Below, in pieces: positions 36,101-47,412 of a stretch of 64,000 nt of DNA. The position numbers and the translations under genes were made by a program. How positions within the stretch are numbered: the stretch's first letter is position 1; every line of letters begins with the position of its first letter. The stretch is from Phellopilus nigrolimitatus (lineage: Eukaryota; Basidiomycota; Agaricomycetes; Hymenochaetales; Hymenochaetaceae): assembly GCA_021029095.1 (NCBI GenBank), contig JAJOHG010000019.1:496001-560000 (forward strand). The letters run 5' to 3'. A model generated the notes under the pieces. The model did no database searches. It was not told the DNA's origin and saw only the letters and a list, made by a program, of their open reading frames with translations.

Positions 36101-37312
36101 CCTATGCCCACTTAAGTCTACACAAATACTAAACCTTTTTGAAATGCAGACTGTACCCTGTTTCCGCTGCAGATGGCGTCGGAAACTGTATGGTCTGTCT
36201 TTTACTTATTTCTACAGTCCCGGCATCTTATTTGTATAAAAATCATATCCGTTATGCGACGCAGATCGTTCCGACAGCACGCAATTCCCCGATTGTAGAA
36301 GACGTGTTGCGCGCAGCGTGCGCCGTACTAGGGTCTAGCATCGCCTTGTCAATAAGCCCCCTGCAGGTGCACGAGCTCCGTCAGAACACTATTGCTGGCA
36401 CGACAAGCCAAGCATGGAGAATCGGAAAGGCGATTGCGCTTTGTCGGAAGATGAGGTGAGTATCTGAGATCAAAATTGTTGGACCCTGCGTGATTTCTTC
36501 AGATATGCTGATGGGCACTTTTTCTTCTTTTCGTCTCTACTATAGTAATCTGAGCAGCATACCTGAAGCAATTACTGCATTGCAAGATGGAAAATGCTTA
36601 TTTATCGGAAAGGTCAATCATATCCTTCCCCACCCAAAATCAAAAGTACTCAATCTTCTGATCTATCACCAATCAACAGATAGTTGATGTTAAGCGCGTA
36701 AGGTTTCTTCCCCTCGATCTCTCTTTACTGTTCACTCCGCAAATATCGCTTATTAAATACACAGGAAGTCAGTGGCGGCTTCACGCATGGGCAAATCACT
36801 GTTGTGCCACTTCTGCAGGATGAACTTGAGGGTCACCCCGCATCTGACTTCGATGCCGACGCGAAGCTCGTGATCCCTTTCCAGAATGAAAACATTATCG
36901 CGGAGCTCGTGAGCGCGAGCGGCGCGCGCAGAGTCAGCTAGGTCCCTAAAACATAGCTTAGTCATATTTCTAAACCTTCTCCTTTCCAATATCCGTTCCT
37001 TCAATGGATATAGGTCCTTTGCTCGGTGCCGGATCTTATAGCGGTACTTGATGCGCAAAACGGATCGTCGCTCGGCACGCAGGACTACCGCTACGGTCTG
37101 CGCGTTATCGTCATCGGACTTGCGTGCGACCCGCGTTGGACGTCGACTAAAGGACTGGAAATTGGAGGCCCGCGAGCGTTTGGGTAAGTAATTATTTTCG
37201 CGAAAGTCTTCTGTATAACCTACTTCTGCCTTGCAGATTAAACATCGAGTACATGCCGATCGGAAAGTATGCCGAACCGCGGAGCGTGATCGAGGAGTAT
37301 CGTCAGGTCTAA
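33129..37312 (+). CDS. Hydantoinase/oxoprolinase (HyuA) - DUF917 fusion protein
   Basis: At least a dozen exons. The N-terminal half is an ASKHA-fold hydantoinase A domain: MATKYRIGVDVGG|TNTDAV (33129-33250), a second phosphate loop IDVGGTTTDVGVLLPSG (about 34315-34370), and IHNIGLGGGSRVRFSPTG (about 34545). The C-terminal half is a DUF917 domain: EWLAEGCAVLGCGGGGATYA (about 35490-35545), DSWVMPCGFMGSPSV, GRAYPRLEQILPC, then GGFTHGQITVVP, ending LNIEYMPIGKYAEP and a stop at 37310-37312. HyuA proteins hydrolyse cyclic amides (hydantoins, 5-oxoproline) with ATP; DUF917 proteins neighbour them in bacteria. The single-chain fusion is a known fungal arrangement. Motifs in both halves are intact across the introns. 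The substrate cannot be read from the sequence. Confidence 0.85.
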
Positions 37313-37649
37313 TATGACATTCACATGTAATTTCTCAATAGAGAGCTAGAGTACCAGAAAGACTGCGAATGCTATGAACATCTCAACGACCTACCAATAG
37401 ATGATAACTATAGGATTGCGCCACAGCTCAGTCCTTTATGAAGCTATAATACTTTATCAGTAGCTAGAAGAAGTGATGAATTCTGTTTAGCAGCCAGCTA
37501 AACTCGAACAATTTGTTGGGGCATTGCCCTGCGGCTGACTACACGCACTGTTAGAATTTGACATTTGCATTACACGCTTCAACTTCACCACTTTGTACAA
37601 CGCATTTCTACTATAGCGATAAAAAACACACATACAATTTACAATTACA
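37313..37649. other. Convergent intergenic region
   Basis: 337 bp between the 3' ends of the hydantoinase fusion and the second MYND gene. Nothing beyond probable 3' untranslated sequence is seen. Confidence 0.4.
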
Positions 37650-39881
37650 TCAGAAGACGTCCTCATCAGGACGCAGGAACGGCCAGTCCGGCTTATCAAT
37701 CGCATCCCAAGACCCGTCGATATTGTCCCACAGCGAACTCCAAGGAAGAGGCTGCATCTGCCTAATGATCTCGTCAACCTCGTCATACTCTGCCTCCAAC
37801 GAGCGTTGATTCACGGTGTTCCAGGACACGCGCTTTGCACCGGCGCTCGCTCCTTTCCGCAGACGTGGGCCATGGAAGTTCATACCATTAATAAACTTTG
37901 GACGCATAAAACCAGACGGCCTCTTTTCAGTATCATAATAGCCTGTCTCAGGTAATTCTATACGGATGAAGTGCCCAGCTAGCTTTCTCGCGTCCTCTAT
38001 ACTCCCCGTCTTGTCCCATTTCTGCACCGCCTCGGCGTTGAGCTCAGAGATCTCCCCAAGGGGCTCACCTGCAGCGACAAGAATATCGAGAATACTAAAC
38101 ACTTCGAGTTTGGGCGGGAAGCCGCTGTAGTTGATTGAGAAGCATAGGAGGCAGGGCAGCGTATCTGGAAAGTTCTGCGCTGCCAGTGCGAGAAGCGCAG
38201 GGATGTGACGGCGGATGTCCATCGTGGCAATGACATTTATAAACTCTCGGTCACGGCGCTTCATTATGCCCCATTCATACGCTAGAAGGTTCATGCAGGT
38301 TAGGCGCATTCAAAACGACACGCGAGGACAGAAGACTCACAGTACTGAGGTCTGGCCAACTCTTTCTTGCACTTCTCCCTGTGACCTCCTTCTTTCCACG
38401 CTAACTCCTGACAGGCTTTTGAACAGTAGTAGGCATCCTGGCATCCCGCGCACATTTTCATTGGCTCATCGAAATTTTTATCGCACTTCTACGGGTCGTC
38501 AGGACGTAATTAATGACTTTGCTTTTGATCACTTACGTTATCGCAATGTGATTTTTTTCGCATCAACCAGCGGTCATACTTGCTTTTCATGATGGCCCGA
38601 GATATGACAAGGTCTATAAACGCCTTCCAATCAGAAAAGAGGCCTTTATTCTTCTTGCAAGAGTCCCAGCCTTCTGATTGTAGCGACCGCATAGCCTCGG
38701 CGGCAATGCCGATGAAAGAATATACTTCAAGATAGGGGGACATGTATACAAGGGCTGAGTGTAATTCCTTGCCGTAGTCCTCAGGGAGGTCGAAGAAGAG
38801 AATAGTTCTATTGATGATATCGAACAGGCCAGAGCGCACCGCCTCAAAGAGACAGACGAGCCCATCCGTGTTGTGCATGATCCACGGCATTGTGCTTATG
38901 TATGCGACTAGCGAAACACGAATATCATTGGTTGGAGCATCTGAGTCTAGGATGAGTTGTGCTGCTTTCGATGTGGCAGAGATAAAGCCGTTATTTGCGA
39001 GAGGCTGACGCAGGGAGTCGAACGAGCATGCCAGAAAAAGTGCGATCTTATTGAAAATCATGATCTCAAAGTCCACAGGCCTTGTTTGGAGCGCACTTTG
39101 CAATCGTTGCATCGCAATACGTGCTGTTTTCTCGACATCTGAGCAGAGGTAACCCTGAAAGAGAGTCGTACAGCGAGTATTCGCGATCTCGAAGAACTGG
39201 GAAAGTACCCGAGATGCACCTATCGCGGCCTTGCCTGTTGCAGTAAACCAGAATTTCGTGACGAGGTCGATCGATTCAGACGCAAAGAGGAACGAAGCGC
39301 ACATATCATAGCGAGAGAAGATACTGAAAGCATCAAGAACGCGACTCAAAAAATGAGATTTGGTTGGGCACGCGTAGGCTAAAGGGGCTACGTCGCCGGC
39401 ATTGTCGAAAAAAAATCGTAGCCATGGAAGAACGTGAGAGAAATGAGAAGATAATGTAAGGGACAGAGACTCGAGTACCGGCGGGTTGATCGGCGGGTTG
39501 AAGTGGCGATGACTGGCGGCGAGAGCGGACATAGTAGACATGGCGATTTCGATGTTTTCGATCTCGTCGTTTGACCAGGAACGCGAGGGTGGTTTGGTGT
39601 CTGGAAGCCGACGACTTCCCATGAACTCAAGAAGCGCAAAAAGCGCCTCATCGGCAAGAGATTGGCTGATCACGGAGAAATGGTTTCCGAGGAGCATGAT
39701 ATCGCTGACAGAGCCCTGTTTTGCAAGAGCAATGACCTGAATAGTACGTCGGCATCGTTCTCGTCAGGAAGATCCTTCGAGTCCTTGATTCTCGTACCTT
39801 TCTTGCGTGCGCATCACTCCTCAGCATAACCCCATCGTGTTCTCGCATACGTCTGTGCTGAAATCTTGCCGACGAGTTCAT
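37650..39881 (-). CDS. MYND-type zinc finger protein, copy 2 (inverted)
   Basis: Exons 39881-39798, 39736-38537, 38485-38341 and 38281-37650 encode about 686 residues. Exon lengths 84, 1200 and 145, and the 51-bp second intron, are identical to the copy at 50-2275; intron 1 is 61 versus 66 bp, intron 3 is 59 versus 66 bp, and the last exon is 18 bp longer. The MYND Cys/His pattern is complete, with the same intron inside the first C-x2-C. Here intron 3 contains an in-frame stop and must be spliced, which confirms the equivalent intron in the other copy, where the frame reads through. An in-frame Met at 39962 could add 27 residues. The protein is very similar throughout to copy 1, indicating a fairly recent duplication; both look intact. 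Confidence 0.85.
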
Positions 39882-39976
39882 GACCCGCTGTCGCATGAGT
39901 GTCTGGGATGATGTTGGAGGAAGAAAGAGACGTGTCGACGCGTCGAGCTCGCCATCTTCCAATACAACTCATTGTC

Positions 39977-40455
39977 AGACGGGTTAATGGTCTATGGGTC
40001 CGTGAAAATTTCATAGACCCGGGGTCAGTGCGGGTCGGATGGGTCAGAGGGTCAGTGACATAGAATACGTCCTCAAACCTTTACAGGTCCTAAACACACT
40101 TCGTACAACTTCAACGAAAGGCACTGTGAGGGGGGAAGGGTTCTGCCTGAGTCGAGTTTCCTTCGCCATGACAGTGAATGGAACATTGAATTATGTAACC
40201 ACAGCAAGTCCCGATTCCGGTAGGAAACTCTAAATAATTCGCCGAAAGTAATGTTGAAGACACGGCAGTCAGAGATATCAAGTGCACTCGATAGCCTAAC
40301 GAACACATCCTCAGTCGAGTCTGCAGTCAAATATCTGGAAAAAATGCGCCCCAAGCCTTCTTTTACTGACCCTACTGACCCGCCGATTTTCCGGCATTTT
40401 ATTGACCCTCGGGTCAGACCCATGGACCCGGGTCGGTTAGTGGTCAATCGATCGA
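39977..40455. repeat. GGGTC-rich repeat blocks, candidate MITE
   Basis: Two GGGTC/GACCC-rich blocks, about 39977-40062 and 40368-40455, flank roughly 300 bp of ordinary sequence. In the left block GGGTC appears several times on the plus strand (GGGTCAGAGGGTCAGTGAC); in the right block the complement dominates (ACTGACCCTACTGACCCGCC). The blocks are therefore partly inverted copies, but they also contain internal direct and palindromic words. No target-site duplication could be fixed. A 180-codon minus-strand frame spans the region and looks fortuitous. Confidence 0.4.
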
Positions 40456-40501
40456 CGCTGCGGAGCCGATCGCTTACACAGCACATTTTATACATCCACA
40501 G

Positions 40502-40515
40502 TTTTTTTTTTTTTT
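40502..40515. repeat. Poly-T tract
   Basis: Fourteen consecutive T residues just outside the GGGTC-rich blocks. It could be a transposon tail or a simple microsatellite. Confidence 0.7.
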
Positions 40516-40826
40516 GCTTGTCATCCATTAAATTATAGCTCAGCATGATGTTCATTTTGATGATTAAATAGCTAGTAAATGCCTCATTTGGTGTTTGAAA
40601 ATCCTTAGTGGACACGATGGTAGCGGCAGTGGCAGCAAGGTTAATTTGTATGGTAGGTGTTACACCATGTTACACTGTGCTGTGAGGCGGCGAACTTCCT
40701 ACGATTATTGATGCGACCTTGTGCGAAACGTAGAGCATAGCAATTCTCCGTAGAATACATTCAAAGTTAGGTTCACATATAAGTACTATTCAGTCACAAT
40801 TCATTTGATCGACTTTTTATTTCTCT

Positions 40827-43738
40827 TCAGGAACTGAAAACGTGCACGAAGGTCAGATCAAACGCAGAGCGAAGGCTGTCGAACTCACCAGGAGGAATGT
40901 CGACTTCTTCTGGATTCAAATACCACGCGCCTACAATCCGAAAATAATCGTAAGCACACTCCGATTTTATGTATTTGTTCAAATGAATGGTTGAGAAGAC
41001 ATACGATCCCCGGTCATATGCTTCTCGTTATGCGTCGACCCATCTCCGAGCCAGTAGGAAACGGTTCTGGATTCCATCGAGGGGCTCGAAGTTGTAGTCC
41101 TCCCAGCGCGGGTGTTTGAATGTTTTCATTGCGTGGAGGCTTGAGCCTACGATACATGTCAGCTATAGTGTAGCTAGTGCCGACGAAATATGAATAAATA
41201 CCTGGCCACAGTCCGATGACGCGCCCATCCGCTTTGCCTGCTTTATACCATGAGCGGCACGGTTCGCTGAAGACAGTCTACCGCCCGCGGTCCCTCTGAG
41301 CAAGATTCATGTAATGTACATCAAATACTCACCGTTCTGAAGTAATGCTAAAAAGGTTGGACGTGTTAAGGGTGGCATCAGGAGAGACGACACGCGAATA
41401 CGCACCTCGAGATACTCGTCAAAGTCAGCAACGGCCTCCTTCTTTGGCTCAATGCTCTTCAGGTGCTCCCTCTGCAGCTTCTTCGCCACCTCGACAGCAT
41501 AGTCGATCTGGCGCTCCATGACGATGATCAGAGTCCCCGTGCCGAAGACCGAGTTCGGGCCGAACTGACATGAACCAGTTCGGAAAGCCGTCAGAGCAGA
41601 GCGACAGGTACGTCTCCGGATGTGGCGTGTAGCGCTCCAGGAGTGTCTTCCCGCCGCGACCGACGACGGTGAACGGGTACTGGAACGTTGTGTCGTAGCC
41701 TAAAGCGCTGGAAGTAAGCGCGAGGGCTTCAGCGCGACGATGGTCGACTGTTCTTACCAGTCGCGCATACTATCACGTCCAGGTCATGGTGAGTTCCGTC
41801 AACAAGTTCAATGCCCGTCTCCGTGATTCTTTTGATGTGCGTCGGAACGAAGTCGACCTGAAAAGAGAAGGTTAGATCATTGACCATAAGCAATGTATCT
41901 CAAATCACGCACATTATCCTCACACAATGCCTCGAGGAACCCCGGGCCCGGCGTCAATCGTTTACAAGTAACCGAAAAATCGGGCATCACTTGATATTCC
42001 CGCTTTCATCCATACACAGTTCTGTTCATGGTAATATTAGAGCTCACAATGGTCGATGATCCACGGCTCCTTTGCTAGTCTCGTGCGCATATGCGTCTTG
42101 AACGCCTCCTGCGCGGCCTTCTGCGATTCTGTGCCCCTGATAGTCGTGAAGTGCCAGGACTGCGAAACGAAGGAAGCATCAGAGACCTAGATGTGGAGAA
42201 GATTAACGCGAAAATTACATTGGACTCCGTCTCGAGCGCATATCTGAGTTTCTTGTAAAATGCGGGATCCTTTAATGCCTGCTTGTCCGCTTCGGTGAAG
42301 ATATCTAAAACAAGCAAGGGAATTTTCCCTGAGAAAATGCCCCAAAGGAAAGGTCTAATATCACTCACAGTTCCCCACAGCCGGGTCTCGATTCAGGAGC
42401 TCAGACAGTTTATCGCTCTGAAAAGAAGGTGCGAGCCACGTCTGTCCCCGAACATAATGATACAGATGCTTCACAAGCGGTTGGATAGTGGGTACAATCT
42501 GGATCGACGACGAACCCTAATACCCCATTTTCTTAGCCAACAAATTCCGAATGCCACAAGAACAAAAAGGGACAGGGAGGACGTACGACACCGATGACAC
42601 CGACGCGCTTGTCTCCCCAGTCCGCGACACTGCCTTGCCAGCTTCCCGCCTCGTCCGTCTCCCAGGCGGCCGAATGGACGAGCTTGCCCTTGAATTCCCG
42701 GAGACCCTCGATGTCCGGCCAGCGCCAGCGGCTCAGAGAGCCGACGCCCGAGAGCACGAAGTCCGCCGTGTCTTCGATGACCTCGTACTGTGCATCAGCG
42801 GGCACGGAGCCGGGAACGGGCCGACGCAGCCTGAGGTGCCACTTGCCGCTGCCCTCATCGTACCGTGCGTGCACGAGCTCGTGCTCCAGCTTAATGTAGC
42901 GCATGAGCTTGTACTTGTCGACGATACGCTCGAGCTCGGCGCGGATTTCGGAGCCCGGGGAGTAGAACGAGGACCATTGTGTCTGCAAGGAGTTGCTAAG
43001 AAGGCGAGTTGTAGAAGGGGATGATCGTAACGAATAGTCACATTTTCCTCAAAAGTAGTTTGGTACTGTGCAGATGAGGTTCAGGGGATACATTCATCTA
43101 GTATAATGGAATCATAAACATACACAATGAGAAGGTACATCGCAAGCAATACCCTGAAGCCATCCTTTCGTCAGATTTCAAGCCGGACAGCGAGCCTCAA
43201 GCAGTAGTACGCACAGGATATCTGTTCGAGAACCACGTCCCGCCAACACCAGCGTTCTTGTCGTAGATCGTGAACTCGAGATTCTTCATTCGCTGGGGAA
43301 ACCTGCGGAGCAGTCAATGAACGCCGAGAAATCCCAGACTCGTCTCCACATTTGAACACACCTGACTCCAGCTATGATGCCGCTGTATCCAGCCCCGATG
43401 ACGACGACCTTAAACGGCCGTTCGTCGTCAATGCACGCGTTGCTGAGAGCGAAGCCAGACTGGCCGCTCTTAATACCGTCACGTGGGACGCCGGCAGCGC
43501 CGGCCTCGCTAAATAGCAGAAATTCGTCGTCACCACTTGTAGGAGAGAAAGGGCTGGGGAGGCTGTTGGGGCTAATCGGGGAGATGGGACTGAGCGGGCT
43601 TTCAGGCTTCGAAGTGTCGATCCCCAGGCCTTTTTCCCGGTCGGCGTCAGGGAAAGGGGGGACATGCTCGATAGCATTGTCTAAGATCGTGTGGATCCCC
43701 GGAGGCATGGTGCGAACGTGATCAATAGAGGCGCACAT
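40827..43738 (-). CDS. Baeyer-Villiger-type flavin-containing monooxygenase, possible frameshift
   Basis: Starts at 43738 (MCASIDHVRTMPPGIHT) and ends at 40827. Motifs in order: the FAD loop VVVIGAGYSG (about 43400), KNAGVGGTWFSNRYP (about 43220-43265), the Baeyer-Villiger fingerprint FKGKLVHSAAW (F-x-G-x3-H-x3-W, about 42680), the NADPH loop VGVIGVGSSSIQ (about 42560), DLDVIVCATG|YDTTFQYPF and RAWYLNPEEV near the C-terminus. The enzyme should insert oxygen next to a ketone or oxidise a heteroatom, using FAD and NADPH. A Ser/Pro-rich insert (about residues 45-70) precedes the FAD domain. At about 41564-41568 the frame shifts by one base between DGFPNWFMS and FGPNSVFGTGTLIIVMERQ, two halves of a normally continuous segment, with no intron signal that would repair it. 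So it is either a sequencing error or an early pseudogene. Confidence 0.75.
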
Positions 43739-44662
43739 ATCCCGAGCTATATACCATTAGACTGCCAGAGACAAATCGTGCTGATGCGAGGTTCCAGTCA
43801 ACGGCGTCATATTGGTTATCGAGTTAGCGATTCGAACGCGGGAAGCCGCTGGGACGTGTGGGGTTCGCACTCCTGACTGACCGCAGCCTCACACGTTCTT
43901 TTACCAAAAACGCGTGCTCCTACCCACGTATGCACCTCGAAAAACGATCTTTTATGAATATGTTCAGTAGAAGCCAAGACCGGAGGGAACGATGAAGCGC
44001 TGTAATCTACAACCCGCAAACCCAAATGCTTGACACCAGACGCACCAGAACTAGTACCTCTTGTGTAATATGGAACTGTGCGCATATTTTCCCGTTCGAC
44101 GCGAAAAAGACGTTCGTCCACAGCCATAGGCTCTATGAGAGAGAAAAAGTCATGCCACGAGGTCCTTTGATAGATACAGGGCTTCTGCATAGGCAGTGAT
44201 GGAAATCTGGCGAGTTCAACACTGTTGATGCGTGAGGATATGCTTGTCGTTGCATAAGGAAAGAAACAGACGTCAAGCGTGATCGAGTCAGGCTCCAACT
44301 CGTTGAAATTCGAAAACGAAAGTCAGATACAAATACAGCTAGCTTCTGGACCAGCCTAGGTCCTCTCATTTTCCCACCTTTTCCTTTCAACGGGAATGGT
44401 GATCGACAAGTATCCTTTTTTTCTCCAAATCTATGAGAAAGCGCTTTTTTCACAGTATCGCTCTTCTGTGGAACTGTTTTCTTCGAAAGCCGGTTAGAAC
44501 AACCCGGAATGCCTGTCGGCAGCCTTTAGAGCCACTTTTGGAATTCTCCAGAAGTAGAAAGCATGTCCGCCTGTGTTCTACAAGGTCAAATGCTATTGGT
44601 CGTATGTTGGGGCGTGAGCAACGAGAACTGCAAATTAGCGAAAGATAAACATAGTTGGAAGT
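43739..44662. other. Intergenic region with one unassigned open frame
   Basis: About 0.92 kb between two minus-strand genes. A 160-codon minus-strand frame (43816-44298) has no family signature I recognise and no obvious splice partners. A tRNA B-box-like word near 43835 could not be folded into a cloverleaf. Confidence 0.4.
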
Positions 44663-47412
44663 TTATAGCATATATTTGAAGTCGGGCGTCCTATCGCCAA
44701 GCTCGTGAATCTCTTTAACGGAATACTGGCCAATACCGCCTGAACGCTCGAGCTCTGCCGCACGTTGTCTGTTGATCCGGGTATATATGAAGATCGTGAT
44801 AGGAACCGTAATGAACCCCATCCCGACGAACATCAGTTCAATGCCATCTTTGCGGATAAAAACGAGAGTATAAGTTACTAGGAAAAGATAACTTTGTAAT
44901 GGAATTTACGCACGGCCAAGAATATAGCGTGGAGAGTCTTCGGATCGATAAATGTTTGATGCAATAGCCCCGGAAAGGTTACCTACCGCAAGGGTTAAAC
45001 ATAGATTCCATTATCAGCTCTAGTAATCACCTAGTCCAATGTGCAATGCCATTCCTACACCACGCTTATATTGACCCGCGAGGTTATTACCAAGCCTAAG
45101 AAACGAGAAAATGTGCAGAATTGAAAGTGATCACAGAATTGTCACTACTTGTAGTCAGACTTCGGAGCCTACCATGCCACGACGCCAGGAAATGCTGCAT
45201 AAGAGCCTGCGACGCAGAAGAACGTGCCAAAGTACTTCACGCCACGTGGCGCGGAGGAGATATTGATGCTGAAGCCAATAAGACACATGATGAGCCCCAA
45301 TACGATAAATGGTGAGCGCAGCTGGATCTTGTCAGAGTAATGTGCGAATGTCAAAAGAACAATTGCTGAAAAACGTAGATCAAAGATAATACACATGAGC
45401 TGATGAGCATAGCAGCCGAGCAAGGTCGGAAACGGGGCGGCAGACGTACTGGCGAATACGTAAGGCGGAACAGTGAGAAGTTGGGTTATAGGTGTGCTGT
45501 AACCAAACCTATGAAGATGTTAGTTGCATCTCTTGGCAGAGATCAGAATAACGAATTTACCCAGAAATAATTGTTCTGTAGTATAGTGAATTGCAGCTCG
45601 GGTATAACATATTATGGTTTCGGATGCTAGCTTACGGTAGAAAGAGTGAGATCCCGTAAACTGTTCATGATCCGGTCAGGCTGCATCTCATAAATCACTT
45701 GGAGAACTTACGAGGAGCGACGATGGACATGTAAGTCAAAATTTGCAGCCATACTTGCCAATCCTTGAACACCGCCCACACATAGTGCCAGGAAAATAAT
45801 TCAGCTTCACCCGCTGTTGTATTGTCGTGCTCTGAAACAAAAGCGCGTAGGTTTACCAGAATTTAGATAAATTGAGAACTTACTTTTCTTCCAGATAACA
45901 TACGCACGCTCTTCAAGGGTGAGGAAGGATGCGGTGGCTGGGAAATCGACGAGGACTATAGTGTATTCAGGATAAACGAATCAGACAAATGTTATTCAAG
46001 GGAATTGCAGCCGTCCACGCACTGAACAGGGAAATCATTCCGACACCAACCGTCGCAATCCCTTCAAGAATCTAGCAAGGACGGTTAGATTTACCGACGA
46101 AGTGGAAAGGAAAATAAAGCTGAGACGAACAAATATCCATGACCATGCCTCAAGCCCCTGCGTACCGCCCATGAATTCGATCGCGAACGCAAGGAGGCCC
46201 GAAAACGCGCCTGCGATCGTCGCCGCACTGTAGAAGAGTCCGATGCGGTACTGCAGTTTATGACGCGGATACCAGAAGGTCAGGCTGAAAGGAGATAAAT
46301 AGTGGCAAAGGTAAAACAAGGAGAAAATATAAACATACTAGTATACGACGCCCGGAAACAAACCGGCCTCTGCGACACCGAGACAAACGCGCACACCGAT
46401 GAGTTGTTGATAGCTGCATGACGAATTAGGACCTATTAGGTCGCAATTAGCACATAAGTCGGGAAAGTGACAGACGTTTTGACAAGCCCCATAAGCGTCC
46501 TAATGAAAAATTCAGAACTCGGCTCTGAAGATTGAGAGAAAAAGTGTCACATTACGATTCCCCATACAATCTGTGAGGTCAGAGGCTCAGCTATCTATAT
46601 GTTACTGATATCAAAGAAGAGTTCCATGCCGTGATTCCAGGAAGCCATCTAGTCAAAGACATACGTTAAAAGCTGATAAATTGACTATCCACTGAACTAA
46701 CCTTGAGGGCCGAAATTTCTTGAGGACCAGACTTCCTCGCATTCATGTTAATATGTCAGGGTGGGATGCGCAAAATAATACATACTTTGCGGGGCATTCT
46801 GCCAGACAGTAAGGCTTGAGTCAAAAGACGGCTTCAGTGTCTAGCCTAGAACAAACCGATTGTTTTGGGAACGCACGATAAAAAACATTGTCTATTAATA
46901 TGAGAAGGATGAATTGAAATAATGACTGAAGATATATTATGAATAACGAACGAGCGCTATGTTGTACTGATTTCCGACGAGATTCAACTCAGTCACGAGT
47001 CCTGCAAGTTTCGCATTCCCTGAATATTTGATATTTTTAACGGGAGCGGCAAATTGTGAACAAATAAAAAAATGTACCGATATTTCCTGCAATTCATAGA
47101 TAGTAACTTCCGTTAAAAACTTCTTCGCATACGTATCTCAAGGAATGACTGCTTACCGCGATCCAAGAACGAGCAGAGGTATATGATGCTCAAGATCGGC
47201 ATGAGTCTACTGTCAATCTTCCTGTATAACTTCTTCTCTTGTTCGAGAGTGAGAACTGGAGGCGAGGGAAGTGAAGAGTCGCCGCTGAAGTCGAAGACCT
47301 CGTCCTGCTTCCCTTCTTTCTCGACGCTCGTATTCTCCAAGATATTCGATATGCAAGCAGGCGCCTTCTCTACGCTTGCGGAGTCGTTCTCCTTATTGTG
47401 CAGCACTGACAT
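44663..47412 (-). CDS. MFS transporter, allantoate permease (Dal5/ACS) family
   Basis: Starts at 47412 with an acidic cytosolic N-terminus, then YRKIDSRLMPILSIIYLCSF|LDRG, the first helix of anion:cation-symporter MFS proteins. A 9-nt exon (47078-47086) restores LDRGNIGNAK, followed by LAGLVTELNLVGNQYNIAL. Further motifs: VLKKFRPS|RWLPGITA, GVRVCLGVAEAGLFPGVVYY, WYPRHKLQYRIGLFYSAATI with AGAFSGLLAF, and, in the second half, GNNLAGQYKRGVGMALHIGLG. The C-terminus ends in IGQYSVKEIHELGDRTPDFK and a stop at 44663. It has about 12 membrane segments, with more than ten introns. The family imports allantoate, ureidosuccinate, nicotinate and other organic anions; the substrate cannot be set from the sequence. 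Confidence 0.85.
47078..47086 (-). other. 9-nt microexon of the Dal5-family gene
   Basis: GAAATATCG on the minus strand, flanked by TTGCAG upstream and GTACAT downstream. Splicing 47157 to 47086 and 47078 to 47019 gives L-D-R-G-N-I-G-N-A-K, the conserved end of helix 1 in this family. Without it the protein would lack N-I-G. Confidence 0.8.

Noticed and set aside
40073..40615. 180-codon minus-strand open frame
   Set aside because: It runs through the GGGTC-rich repeat blocks and the poly-T tract, and its translation is low-complexity there; best explained as repeat sequence.
43795..43875. Possible tRNA (B-box-like GTTCGAATC on the minus strand)
   Set aside because: The T-stem does not pair beyond two or three bases and no A box, anticodon arm or acceptor stem could be fitted.
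43816..44298. 160-codon minus-strand open frame between the monooxygenase and transporter genes
   Set aside because: No family motif, signal or splice partner; a frame of this length is expected by chance in this much sequence. It could still be a lineage-specific gene.
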